Position numbers and translations under genes: made by a program | Notes under the pieces: generated by a model | Seen by the model: only the letters and a program-made list of their open reading frames with translations | Told to the model about the DNA's origin: nothing | Database searches by the model: none | Shown: positions 22,490 through 33,290 of the stretch, piece after piece | How positions within the stretch are numbered: the first letter of the stretch is position 1 | How the letters are laid out: each line of letters starts with the position of its first letter | Assembly: GCF_002865645.1 (NCBI RefSeq) | Contig: NW_020194677.1 | Location: 186,001-250,000 of the forward strand | Length of the DNA stretch: 64,000 nucleotides | From: Hyaloscypha bicolor E | Lineage: Eukaryota > Ascomycota > Leotiomycetes > Helotiales > Hyaloscyphaceae | Direction: 5' to 3'

Positions 22490-23906
22490 CTATACTTCTT
22501 TTTCCTCTTCTTCCTCTTCCTCCTCTTCCTCCTCCTCACCGTCGCCCTCATCGACCCTATTTTTACCTGGGAGCCCAAACTGAGCCTCAACTTTCTTCAA
22601 TTCAGCCGGACAAAACTTCCGACATAGTACTTTCATATCTTCAAAAACGCTGGTCAATCTCATTAATGGTCTAGGCGTCATAAGTGGGTTGAAATGATCA
22701 CTCACACCTGGCGCTGGCCGCTTGAAGGGACTAGCACAGAGAGGGAGATGTTCCACCTCATCGAATACAGCAAGTTCCTGTCATCCCAATCCTCCTCTAA
22801 AGCACCCAATTTAGTAACAGGTCTGCTGCATTGGTGTGTTCGAAGTATTGAACGGACTGACCTGGCTCTGAAACGGGGAAATGCTTCTTATATGACCTCA
22901 CATAAGTCCTGTTACTCAATCGATGTCGGATCGGCCTCCAATACCCAATCTCATACTCATTGTGCGCATAAATACTACCTGCATCGAATGCAAACGGCTC
23001 ACCCGTATTCATATCGTCTGCACAATTCTCGTCCCAAAGATCACCATGAATGAGGCATGGCTTGATACTCCTACCCTCGCTCTCCAACGGCTTCAGCAGC
23101 CTCGGAATCACAAACTTGAAAAGCAAAGATCGGACGGCATTGAATTCAACCCACTCGCCGTGTCTCTCTTGATCGATATCCATGGCTCGCCCCAGAATCT
23201 TGCTGAACATTACTTCCCAGGAGGATTCCCAGCCAGTGAGCTGTGGGAGTCGTCCATGGCACGTGGTCACATGGAAGCCGAACTTCCCAGTCGGAGACAC
23301 GGAGTTCTTGTGGAGTTCAGCGAGACGCATTGTGAGCTTTCCTGGCGCGGGGGGTTGCTGTCCCACCTCTCGGAACTCGGAGAGGAGGAAGTATCCTGGG
23401 CCTTCCTTAAGCGGTCCCCACGCGTGGGCTACGGGAATAAAAGATGGCACCACGGCATGCATCGCTGTTGCTGATTCGTATTCTCCTTCGAGCATGTTTC
23501 GGCCTGGGTTCTCGCTCGGAACTATCTGTGATTGAAGTCAAGCATGCGGCTAGGGAAGCGAAAATTTGGTCTCACCTTCAGCATATAGTTTCTTTTGACG
23601 CCTCCAGGAAGCTCGGTGACTAATTTTGCAGTCAGGCCCCACATGGAGGAGCCATAGTGGTAAGCTGTCAGAAGCTTTGTGCCGGGGATTGGCAAAGCTG
23701 AGGGGGTCAGACATCGAAATCACAAGCAAACAGCTTTCTCTCATACCAGCAATTATGTTTTCGTCAACTGGGAATTCACCTCCAACCTTTGGGGGTAGAA
23801 TCTTCTCCACAGGTTGCCCAGCATTCTTCGAATGGGGATGTACGTAGTCTGTTACAATAGTAGGGTCATCAGGATCCATTTCGCTCGTTGGAATGCTCGC
23901 CTCCAA
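22490..23906 (-). CDS. Fructosamine/ketosamine-3-kinase-like protein
   Basis: Five exons on the minus strand: 23906-23747, 23664-23576, 23525-22862, 22796-22706 and 22649-22490. All introns are GT-AG (82, 50, 65 and 56 bp), and the phases close to 387 residues. The protein follows the fungal FN3K family (protein-kinase-like fold): AAYHYGSSMWGLTAKL and a candidate ATP-binding lysine in NYMLK (about residue 83), MLEGEYES (about 94-101), LAELHKNSVSPTGKFGFHVTTCHGRLPQ, catalytic HGDLWDEN at about 243-250, and FDAGSIYAHNEYEIGYWR (Asp about 264), then EEDWDDRNLLYSMRW and a final FEDMKVLCRKFCP helix. Family members phosphorylate glycation adducts on proteins or small amines. The C-terminus carries an acidic tail with a long Glu run encoded by a CTT/CCT repeat (about 22493-22545). 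The start could also be Met10. Confidence 0.87.
22493..22545. repeat. Poly-Glu-coding trinucleotide-like repeat
   Basis: A CTT/CCT-rich run on the plus strand encodes almost uninterrupted glutamates just before the stop of the kinase-like gene. The family core ends before it, so this is a species- or lineage-specific acidic tail prone to length change. Confidence 0.8.
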
Positions 23907-24723
23907 AATGCAGGGGCCGGTCGTTCGTGGTCCTTTTGGAGGGTGGCAAGTTCAAGGCGCTTCGAAATAAATACAGCCGAGTGCGAGGTATGCAAGTATA
24001 AAAAGGCCAGATCGATAAATGGGGCGAACAGAATCGGGAACTCCATGTGACGCTTTGTTTCGAGTTTCGAATCCGTACTCGGCGTGGTGTGTTACACGAT
24101 GGCGACTCTCGTGCAACGATGCAAGGCGAGCTGAACCAGTGAGAAAGGGGGTCTTGGCGCTGTCGTTCTTTTTTCCCTGCACGCGGCACCACACCTCTTC
24201 CTCGTCCACGCCCGGTTTGTGAGGCTTTTCTTTCGGATTGCTGATGGCTTGCAGAATCGATGCGCTGTCAGAGATGGGGAGGGTGGGATGATGGGGCGGC
24301 GACGACGATGAGGCCAGACAGCCAGTTCCAACGAGCTCTAATACGTCGCTTTGCAGCAGCGGGCGTACTTCCGGGCGTACTTCAGGGCGGCCCGGAACGC
24401 GGGATGAGAAAGAAGGCTGAATGGGTCGGGCCGCAAAACCTTTGACTCGCCCAGCTTCCATCTCATTCACCCTTCCTCATCGTGGTTCTCCCTTCGGCTA
24501 TGGGCTGCTTTCGCCCTTCAACCATACTCGAAACTCGGTTCGGCGCCTAGAAGTCACAAGCTTTCCTGTCTATGCAAAGTGGGAATGATGCTAGATGATT
24601 GAAGAGGAAGTAAAGTGATCTTACGTATACTGCTGCAGCCTTGCATAGCTATGGATGGAGGAATGGTTCGTTCTGCCCTACTCTATTATTATTTATGATC
24701 CATATATTCACCTGATATGTTAG
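23907..24723. other. Divergent intergenic region between kinase-like gene and NLR
   Basis: The two genes are transcribed away from each other, so this 0.8-kb stretch must contain both promoters. A 172-codon minus-strand frame (24470-23952) spans much of it. It has Pro/Ser-rich content, a PEVRPEVRP duplication caused by a repeated GGGCGTACTTC, and a hydrophobic end, but no domain was recognised. It is more likely untranslated leader or chance. A small upstream exon of the NLR may also lie here. Confidence 0.4.
24651..24665 (+). other. Candidate start exon for the NLR gene
   Basis: A 15-base segment ATG GAT GGA GGA ATG is followed by a weak donor (GTTCGT). Splicing it to TTAG at 24720-24723 would supply an in-frame start for the NLR. 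This is the simplest model found but the donor is poor. An alternative ATG at 24522 (encoding M-G-C-F, an acylation-like start) meets a stop before any donor. Confidence 0.25.
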
Positions 24724-27700
24724 TTCAAGAAGAAGCTCACACGGCCCACATTTCTACAAAGTCGTGATACCTTTTCATTTCCTCCCGCATATGAAAGCAC
24801 CTTCGAAGAATACGACGAAGATGCTAGCAAACAAGATGCTGGCCCTTCCGACCTCAAAACCCGGGATTTCTTTCAAAACAAAGACCGTGGAGAAAGGAGT
24901 CACTCCGTCCCTGAGACCCGTCAAATATCTCAAATAGTGACACCGCCACTGCCTCCAATACAACAGGCTAGTGGAAGCTCCAAGAAGAGGCCCAAAGATC
25001 CCATAGGATTGCACTCCGTGTCTTTACCTCGCAATCCGGTCGTCGATATCATCTTCCTCCATGGGTTAGGTGGCTCTGCATATAGATCGTGGTCATGGGG
25101 GCATGATCTGAGATATTTCTGGCCGCAGTGGCTTTCAGTCGAGTCTGAACTGTCGAATGCGCGAATATGGAGCTTTGGATACGCCGCTGGCATTGGAGGG
25201 TCTTCGAATATGATGAATGTTTTTGACTTTGCGAAAGACTTGCTCTTCAAGATGAAATACGAACAACAAAGCCCATCTATAGGAAGCGTAAGTTATAGTC
25301 TTGTGGCGCTAAAGTTTGTTCTATGCAAAATACTGACCCTCATCTTATAGGTCCCGATTATCTTCGTTACGCACTCAATGGGAGGGCTCGTCGCGAAAAA
25401 GGTAAGCAGCTTCAATTCTTGACTCCCTTCTATCGAGAAATATGCCCTAATCCCCCCTTCGGGCATCGAATTATCATCGTTAAGTTCTCTGGTTTTTAAT
25501 ATTCCCTATGGCGAATTTGATATCTCGTGCAGGCGTACATAACGGGACAAAACGACAAAGGATATGTGGATATGATTTCTCAGGTGAAATCAATTGTCTT
25601 CCTATCCACGCCACATCGAGGGGGCAATGGAGCAGAACCACTATCGCAGCTCCTGCAAGTGTTTAACATGTCCAAGGAATACATCAGAGAACTCGCATCT
25701 ACCTCGCCTTTTCTCCAAAATATCAACGATGATTTCTCGAACATGTGCCAAGATCTCAAACTCTTTTCCTTCTACGAGACACTCAAAACATCTGTCCTTA
25801 CCGGGAAATCATCATATGTGAGGCTCTTCGAAATTGCTTGGCACTAGTAACTACTCCGATACTAACCAAGTCTTAGATCGTCGATAAAGACTCGGGCGTA
25901 CTCAACCTTCAGAACGAGACGAGCATTCCTATGGTGGCCGACCATCACACTATATGCAAATTCGAAACTCGCGATTGTCCTGGATATAAAGACATTCGCA
26001 ATATTCTGAGTAGTTTGATCCCCCCATGTATCAACGATAGTGAGTTTGCGTTAAAGAATTGTCTGTCAATCTTCTATAAGCTGACCTCTCGTAGGCTTTC
26101 GAAGTCCAACAATTGACGTTGCGACTGAGATCAAGGAACTGGGCAGCGTACTGTCGATCAGCGAATCCGAAGTAGCCGAAACCGCCGAGCGATATAAGTC
26201 AAAACTGAAAGATGGAACGTGTAGTTGGATTAGACGTCGAAAATGGTTTACGAACTGGCTAGAATACGAGGAAGATGGCCCTCATATCCTTTGGATCTCA
26301 GGAGCGCCGGCAACTGGCAAGTCCATTCTGGCATCATACATCGCCGATACCGTTCGCAGACAGTGGGGAGAGAACGTTTGCCAATACCACAATTTCGACT
26401 TCTCCGACAGACCAAAGCGCTCTGCCTCTTACCTTCTCCGATCGGTAGCTTTTCAAATTGCTCGAGCCTCATCCCCGCTCCGAGCTAGCCTGGTTCGATT
26501 AAGCGAGCAACTTGGAATTCCTTTCGTGAATATGCCCTCTACCACACTGTGGGAAAAGCTCTTCTGCGGCTTACTTCTTGATATGACACTGGCTAAGACA
26601 TTATACTGGGTTGTAGACGGCATTGACGAAGCCGAACCGGGTGCTTTGCAATCTATTTTCCAATGCTTGAAGAGTCTCGATTCGACCACCAGATTGAAGA
26701 TTCTTCTACTCAGCCGACCAACGACGGATGTCACCATGCGCATAAAGCAGTTATCGTTCAAGTGCACTATGCACAATATTTCGACTGTGGATACTTATGA
26801 TGATATTCGAGCTTATGTGGAAGATGCCATAGTGATAATGATTCCCAAGGGCGTTGCTTCACGTCAAAGGATTGTTGACAAGGTAATGATGAAAGCTTCC
26901 GGGAATTTTTTGTGGGTGGCTTTGGCTACCAAGGACCTCGAGGAAAAGTGGCACCTGCGAAGCGATATTGATCTCACGCTTAGCGGGTTTCCGAATGAGA
27001 TGACTGATCTCTACTCGCATATGATAAAGAAGATCGAGAAACAGCCGCAGAGAGTGATGGCAACAACCTTTCTCACTTGGGCAACATACTCCTTCAGACC
27101 GCTCCATATCCCAGAATTGAAGCAGGCGCTTCAACCCCAGTTTCCTGATTTGACTAGCTTGGAGGACACTATCAGTCATATCTGTGGCGACTTCGTACAG
27201 ATACAAAGCTCGAGGGTGAGCTTAATTCACGAGACAGCACGATGGTTTCTGGTCAACCATCATACGAGCCCTTCGGTATCGCTAGAACCGGCCGAAAGCC
27301 ACAAGTATATCACAAAAGTCTGTCTGAAATATCTCTCATCCAACAAAGAGCGACAGTGGCGACAAATTCTCAATATTGCAGAGATACGACGAGCTAAAGT
27401 TGCTTCACCTGACAATTCGTCCAATTTACTCTATGAAACGGAACCTTTCCTATCATATGCAGCCACGTTCTGGGCCTATCATCTCAGTCTTGCAGGAACA
27501 GACTCTAAAGAGTTCCGCGCAATTATTTGCGAGTTTTTCGACAATGATGCTCTGACATGGATCAATACACTGGCACTACTGGGCGATCTGAAATCTCTCA
27601 TGAAGGCTGCCCAGTATCTCAAAACCTTCGTTAAAGCCAGTGGGAAGACTCAATCCGAGAGGAAGCAACGCGAAATCCCAGGCGATGATATCGAATTCCT

Positions 27701-30002
27701 AAGGCTTTGGACGTTGGACTTAATCAAGATTGTCGGCAAATTCGGGAGTAACCTTATCCAACACCCGTCTTCAATATACAAGCTGATTCCGCCGTTCTGT
27801 CCTGCCAATTCTGTCATTCAAAGGTCACTGAGATATGGTCATGGTGGTTTGTCTGTGGTGGGAGTATCGTTTCCGGACTGGGATGATTGCCATGCCCGGC
27901 TTTCAGTCGGCACAGACGAGTCAGGTTCGAAGGTCTTCGCCACCAGCGAAATCTTCGCAGCCTTGGTACCGCAGGCTAAATGCCTAGTTGTTTGGCACGC
28001 GGAAACTTACGAAGAGTTACGGAGGATAAATCACGGGGAGTATGTCACCGAAGTTGCTGTCAATAGGAAAGGAGACCTTGTATGCACCTCAGGTTTGAGC
28101 AGCATCAAGATATGGGAGGTTAGCGCCGGGAAGGAGCTTGCCACCATTAAGAAACATAGCGATGATCGAGTGCTTGCAGTTGAATTTGGTATCTCAGACG
28201 ACCATATTGTGATTGGTTATCAAGACCAGCTGATAGCTTGCCACAACTGGCGGCTAGGAGCCCTGGTATACGCTTTCCGTACCATTTTGAAGGGAGACGA
28301 AAACGGTAATCAGGGTTTACGGTGTGTGAGCTTCAGTCCCGATAGAACGCAGGTGGCAGTTGGGTCACGAGCTCGTCCGGTAGAACTCTGGGACCTGAAC
28401 ACGATGTCTCGCACTCACAGATGCGTCAAGAAAGACGAGATATCTCATTCAGAACAAGAAGTCTTTCTTCAGCCCGAAGTCATCCAGTGGCATCCAGACT
28501 CCGGCAATCTCTACATTCTCTACCACAACACGACGTTGATCAGTTGGAACCCTGTCTACGATGAGCAAACGGAACATAATATTGGTGCCAAAGGGATGGT
28601 AAACAGCCCCTGTGGAAATTACCTCCTCACAAGTGACCACGACGGCTCGGTGAGAGTCTTCACTGTTCCGGATTACTCTCGCGGTCGTGCTACAGATTTT
28701 CATGCCATTTATTACCTAAAGAACCATGGGTATGTGTGTGATCTTGCTTTCAGTCCAGATGGGCGACGATTCTATGATCTTCGCGGATCCGTTTGTAGCG
28801 TTTGGGAACCCGAAGCTCTTGTCCCAGCCGAAAAGCCTGACGCAGAAGATGACCGAAACTCGTCCAGTAGCAGCTTTTGGGACAGCGAAACTGTGAAAGA
28901 TTCAGCTACGTCGCATGTTCGTGCCAGTATCACCGCCATCGCCTGTGCGCCAAAGGACGTGGGCTTTTGTTGCGGGTGTGACGACGGTATCATCACTGTT
29001 CATGACTTTGCAACCGGTAAAAAGATTCGCGCTCTTCCAGGCCACGCCTCTGAGATGGCGATCATAGGTCTTACATGGTCATCATCTGGTAGGTATATTG
29101 CCTCCGGGGACGATTCTGGCCATGTACTGGTTAGGCAAGTCAAGATGCCTGTTTCTGAAGATGCGAAGATGACGGTCTACAAGCCCTCAGACTTGAGAAT
29201 AAGAAACGATGGCATCAATCAACTCCTGTTTAGTTCGAATGACCAATACCTCCTTGTCTCGACATTTTCTGCAGACACAGTATGGGATGTATCTGCCAAA
29301 CGAATATGTCATACGAGAACGCACCCATCACCACGCCATCTCAAGTGGATCGAACATCCCAAGGACCCAAAGCAACTCGTATCTATCGATGCCGGCGAAG
29401 TTCACATATTCCACTGGGTTGACTTCGCTAATTTAACATCTAATGGCAGCCTACGCCTGATGCGCATCAATCCAGATAACAATCCCAGCGGGAAACGCAA
29501 ACTCCCCATCGAACGCCCATTCGACGAGCTCGCACTCCAAAGATCATACACCGACACCCCCCAGATTGTAAACTGCGTCACCTCAACTAAGGACGCCAAA
29601 TCCATTATCCTCGAAACTCTACCCAGCTTCGGCCACGACAGAGACCGCAACAAGCACCGCCGCATCGAGCTGATCTCGACCTCCGATCTCAAAATCGCCA
29701 CTCCACCTTCTCCCGGCCCTGATCGCGTAATCCTACTCGACAACAGCATCCAAGATCTCGCGCGTGAAGTGTCAAAGCTCGTAGGCAGCTATCAGAATCA
29801 GGTGGTGTTTTTCAACCATCAGCATTGGCTGTGCACGTGGGAGATTGGCACGAGCGTCGGGAACTACAAGAGGCATTTCTTTTTGCCGAAGGACTGGGTG
29901 GGCAACGAAGCTTTGGCACTTGTGGCGTTGAGTGAGGGTGGCACGGTCTTGTGTCCTAAGAATGAAGAGGTGGCGATGATTAAAAATGGGATTAAATTTT
30001 GA
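24724..30002 (+). CDS. NLR-like receptor: SesB-type esterase, NACHT and WD40 domains
   Basis: Exons 24724-25287, 25351-25401, 25533-25817, 25877-26039 and 26095-30002 give about 1656 residues from the first base modelled. Domains (numbered from there): a Pro-rich leader; an alpha/beta-hydrolase of the SesB type at about 75-350, with FLHGLGGS (113 on), nucleophile elbow THSMGG (Ser197), STPHRGG (230-236), and Asp305 and His323/324 as likely triad members; a NACHT NTPase with P-loop GAPATGKS (424-431) and Walker B VVDGIDE (about 527-533); then degenerate WD40 repeats over about residues 880-1600 (IKIWEVSAG, VELWDLNT, ITVHDFATGKKI and others). The ending CPKNEEVAMIKNGIKF is usual for the family. 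Such proteins act in fungal allorecognition and programmed cell death. No stop or frameshift was found and all key residues are present, so it looks functional. The start codon is unresolved: the first exon lacks an in-frame ATG. Confidence 0.87.
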
Positions 30003-30565
30003 AATGGAGGGTGGGATTGGCGTCACGGCCGGCGTTCAAGACTGAATCTTATTTAGAATGTAGTTTTATGCCTCTCTTTTTCGAAAACTCAAGGTAAATG
30101 AGCTAGAAGATACAGAGGAAGAGTGAGATCGGTGACTTCTTTAATAGAGGGCAAGGGGTCGGAGGAGGTGTTGGGTAGAATCGAAGTATTTGATAGATCG
30201 GCTGGGAGATAAATTTACGGCCGAGACTGCAAATTTCAGGTACTTTTGACCTCGCCCTGCTGTTAAGATTACGACGGAAATGGAAGATGATTAGACGGAA
30301 TAAACGATATTGGTAATGAAGCTTCTTAGGCTAAGTTCTTGGGATGGAAGTTTTACACTGATCAGTGAAGCGTATATATGCTAGAATAGGCTTATATTAG
30401 CTCTAAGCCTCTAAAAAATAAGGTAAATTTGATACCTGACACGTGGCCATGGGCGGGGCTAATCAAACATCTTCCGGTCGTCCCCAATAACCCAAAGCAG
30501 ATAAGCAGCCTTCAGCCTTCAGGATCAATACTCCAGACGTAACGCGAGATCGCTGAACTGTCATT
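30003..30565 (+). promoter_or_regulatory. NLR 3' end and upstream region of the dehydrogenase-Nudix gene
   Basis: This 563-bp stretch contains the NLR 3' untranslated region and the promoter of the next gene on the same strand. Visible elements are a perfect palindrome CACTGATCAGTG at 30356-30367, a TATATATG stretch at about 30371, and GACACGTGGCCATGGGCGGGGC at about 30438-30459 (CACGTG E-box next to a GC-box-like run). These are sequence observations only; regulation is not shown. Confidence 0.4.
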
Positions 30566-32473
30566 ATGGCGACGGTCCAACAAATTTACTCTGCTGAAGA
30601 TTCTACTCTTCCCCGGACGATTGGAATTTGGGGTGGTGGGCTCATCGGGCTCAGTACTGCTGCTCATTTCGCACGGAAAGGGCTCCGAAGTATCATATAC
30701 GACATCAACGCCACACAGGTCTCTCGAATCAACGAAGCACTTTTCCCGCCAAATTTCGAGAATTGGATTGGCTTTCCCATAGAAAAATACATAGCAAGTG
30801 GGCACATCAGAGCGACGATAGATACAACTGAGCTTTCTCGCGCATACGTCAAGGCCCATTTTGTCGCAGTTCCGACCGAACGCAATGGTGAGCCTTACAT
30901 GGACGCCATCGAGACAGTTATACAGCAGATTGCAGGGCTATCACCAGATCTTTGTATAATCGAGAGCACTGCTATCCCAGGCCAAACTGAAGCTCTTGGC
31001 CTCAAATACGGTCTCCCGCTGGGTGTCGCCACTCGACGGGATTGGTTCACCGCAACGGATAATAACCTCGAGAACTGCGTCCGCGTATATTCGGGGGTGA
31101 AAGACGACGTGAGCGAGCGAATGCAGGTGATCCTCTCCGTGGTTTGCAAGAGGCTTGTTCGTGCAAGTTCGTGCACTGTTGTCGAGCTGACCAAATGTCT
31201 CGACAATGGCATCTTCCACACCGTGGCCATGTACGCTTCCCAAATCGCCTCAGCATATCCAGATTCCAATGTGGCCGAGTCTCTCCAGCTGGCTGCTACC
31301 CACTGGCGGCTCGGGAATCACGTTTACTTCCCGTCTCTCGGGACTGGAGGACCTTGTGTCCCTCTCGCAAATAAGTACCTGCTCTTAGGAGCTCTACATC
31401 CCGAGAAGTTGACCCTCGCCGCTGACGCGGTCCGTTACGATGCCAGCAACCCGTTGGAGGTTGCTGCTCGTGTTAAGCAGCAGCTCCGGGTCGGTGATCG
31501 GGTCGCTGTGTTGGGTATTTGCTACCGCGGCGACATTCGAGTGCACATCGAATCCCCTCATCTCAAGTTCGCCCGCGAACTCGTCCGGCTGGGTGTCCTA
31601 ATGAGCGTGCACGACCCGTATTACTCGGATACGGAGCTAAGTGAGATAACTGGAGGGACTCCGCTCATCTTTCCCGACGACCTCAGGGACTTCCAGTTCG
31701 TGTATGTTGGGGCCAACCACACAGTCTATGCAAAGAAGATCTATTCTGTACTCGCCTTTATGACCCGTGGTCAAAGTATCCTGGACAATCAAGGCATTTG
31801 GGAGGTGTTAGCGGACGATGCCAAGAGTCTTGGGATTTCCTATCATCGAGTAGGTGGGGCTCACTGGCTTATGGCGGAACCTGATAGGCAGCGGGACATC
31901 AAGTCTCCTCTCTTCTACAGTGTCGAACCGAACGAAACAGTCGTATTCAAGACCAAATGGTTCCAGATACGCACCATTCCCGATCCAAAACTTCTCTCTT
32001 CCGACCCGTATTTCGTTCTTGATCGCCCGGATAGTGCCACCGTCATCCCCGTCACCCCAACAGGACGACTTCTTCTGCAGAGGCAGCACCGTCCGCATAG
32101 CGGTAGTACTTCGTGGGAGTTCCCGATGGGTAACATCGACCCGGGAGAGATTCCAAATCAAGCGGCAAAACGCGAATTGTTTGAAGAGACTGGTTTGACG
32201 TGTAGCTCGGTCCAACTGCTGGGTTGGTATCATCCCATCCCAGGACTTGCAACTCAACGCACCCACGTTTTTCTCGCACATGTCACAGACGAACAACTGC
32301 TGGAACCTCGTTCCTTGGTATTGGACGAAGGTATCTCAGCACACCAGATTATAGATGTGACAGCGTTTCGTTCGCTGGTTGCTTCGGCTGAAATTATTGA
32401 CGGCTTTACGCTGGCTGCTTTCGCGCTCTGGCAATCTGTTTCTTTTCCGCAGATTCAGCAGCTAGCCCGCTAG
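30566..32473 (+). CDS. Nucleotide-sugar dehydrogenase fused to a Nudix hydrolase
   Basis: A single intronless frame of 635 residues. Residues 17-440 are a UDP-glucose/GDP-mannose-type dehydrogenase: Rossmann motif TIGIWGGGLIGLS (G23, G25, G28), VAVPTERNGEPYMD, IESTAIPG (132-139), ELTKCLDN with the expected catalytic Lys210, GTGGPCVP with the catalytic Cys264, and a C-terminal half with VAVLGICYRGD and ESPHLKFARELVRLG...VHDPY. Residues 452-625 are a Nudix domain with a complete box (G522-x5-E528-x7-R536-E-L-x-E-E-x-G-L544), of the type seen in ADP-ribose and nucleotide-sugar pyrophosphatases (WEFPMGNIDPGE). By family, the first half would oxidise a nucleotide-linked sugar to a uronate with NAD, and the second would cleave a nucleoside diphosphate derivative. 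Acting on a shared pathway is inference. No introns and a bacterial-style dehydrogenase suggest possible horizontal origin. Substrate unknown. Confidence 0.9.
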   Translation: MATVQQIYSAEDSTLPRTIGIWGGGLIGLSTAAHFARKGLRSIIYDINATQVSRINEALFPPNFENWIGFPIEKYIASGHIRATIDTTELSRAYVKAHFVAVPTERNGEPYMDAIETVIQQIAGLSPDLCIIESTAIPGQTEALGLKYGLPLGVATRRDWFTATDNNLENCVRVYSGVKDDVSERMQVILSVVCKRLVRASSCTVVELTKCLDNGIFHTVAMYASQIASAYPDSNVAESLQLAATHWRLGNHVYFPSLGTGGPCVPLANKYLLLGALHPEKLTLAADAVRYDASNPLEVAARVKQQLRVGDRVAVLGICYRGDIRVHIESPHLKFARELVRLGVLMSVHDPYYSDTELSEITGGTPLIFPDDLRDFQFVYVGANHTVYAKKIYSVLAFMTRGQSILDNQGIWEVLADDAKSLGISYHRVGGAHWLMAEPDRQRDIKSPLFYSVEPNETVVFKTKWFQIRTIPDPKLLSSDPYFVLDRPDSATVIPVTPTGRLLLQRQHRPHSGSTSWEFPMGNIDPGEIPNQAAKRELFEETGLTCSSVQLLGWYHPIPGLATQRTHVFLAHVTDEQLLEPRSLVLDEGISAHQIIDVTAFRSLVASAEIIDGFTLAAFALWQSVSFPQIQQLAR

Positions 32474-33290
32474 AAGAAAATGGTTCGTAGTTAATCTTTA
32501 TTGAAACGGTCGTGACCTTCACTCGTTTGTTAGCGAAGGGATATGGTTGCTATGCGCTGACGGAAATAGTTTGGGGATGACTGGAAGAGAACGAAGCGTA
32601 GGAGTTGAATTGGTTACAGCTCAAAATTTACGTGACTAAGTAACTAGTAGTCGAGTGACATTCTGAGCTTCAACGATCGTTTACGATATAAGGATCCCCT
32701 GGGATGTAGAAGCACTGGCTTTGCCAGTGTGTCAAATGATTAGATTAGATTAGATTAATGGCCATTAATCTAATCTAATCAAAGGATTTTGCCATTAATC
32801 ATATTCTAATTATAATCTAATCAGATTAATCAATTATTAATTAATTAATTTGATTAATGGAGCACGTGACAGCGCAAGGGCCAGTAGCCGAGCTGATGCC
32901 AGATTAAGGTTGGGGTCTAGCCGTATCGGGAACGCACCTTACCTAATTAGGACTAGGCGCGGCCTGGCCCGCCGCTTACCAAGCAAGCGAACCACCTAAT
33001 CTCCTTGATTTTTCGGTACTTCTCATCCCCTTATAAATCATATTTATTATAAATAAAGTAATTAGAAATTAACCTCTATTAGTAATAAGTGCTTTGAAAT
33101 TAATAGATTATCTCTAATCAGAAGAAATATTAAAAACTACTTAGAATTAAAAGTTTTCCTATATAAAAAGCTCGTTTTCTTTAATATATTTTTCTAGTAT
33201 TAAACTTCAAAATATAATATTATACTAACCACTATACCTATTAAAAAGCTTTATACTATAGAGTTACTCTATTTTACTAGATATATTCGA
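32474..33290. other. Intergenic region with palindromes, left flank of a hAT element
   Basis: The first 240 bp are ordinary. From 32713 the sequence carries a CACTGGC-TTT-GCCAGTG hairpin (32713-32729), a 38-bp palindrome and several CCATTAATC/GATTAATGG copies. Composition stays normal to about 33000, then becomes AT-rich. Since a hAT transposase frame starts at about 33290, this may be the element's 5' end with subterminal repeats. The border is inferred. Confidence 0.5.
32743..32780. repeat. Perfect 38-bp palindrome
   Basis: GATTAGATTAGATTAATGG at 32743-32761 is followed without spacer by its exact reverse complement at 32762-32780. The arms contain three ATTAGATT-type units. A second inverted pair, CCATTAATCA and TGATTAATGG, spans about 32792-32860. 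Such spacerless palindromes are unstable, so its perfection suggests recent origin or selection. Confidence 0.9.

Noticed and set aside
23952..24470. A 172-aa minus-strand protein upstream of the kinase-like gene
   Set aside because: No domain, biased composition, lies where two divergent promoters must be, and no splice support.
24937..25350. Separate short esterase-like gene starting at 24937
   Set aside because: The apparent start there is GTG, the frame is open further upstream, and the end is intron sequence; it is exon 1 of the NLR.
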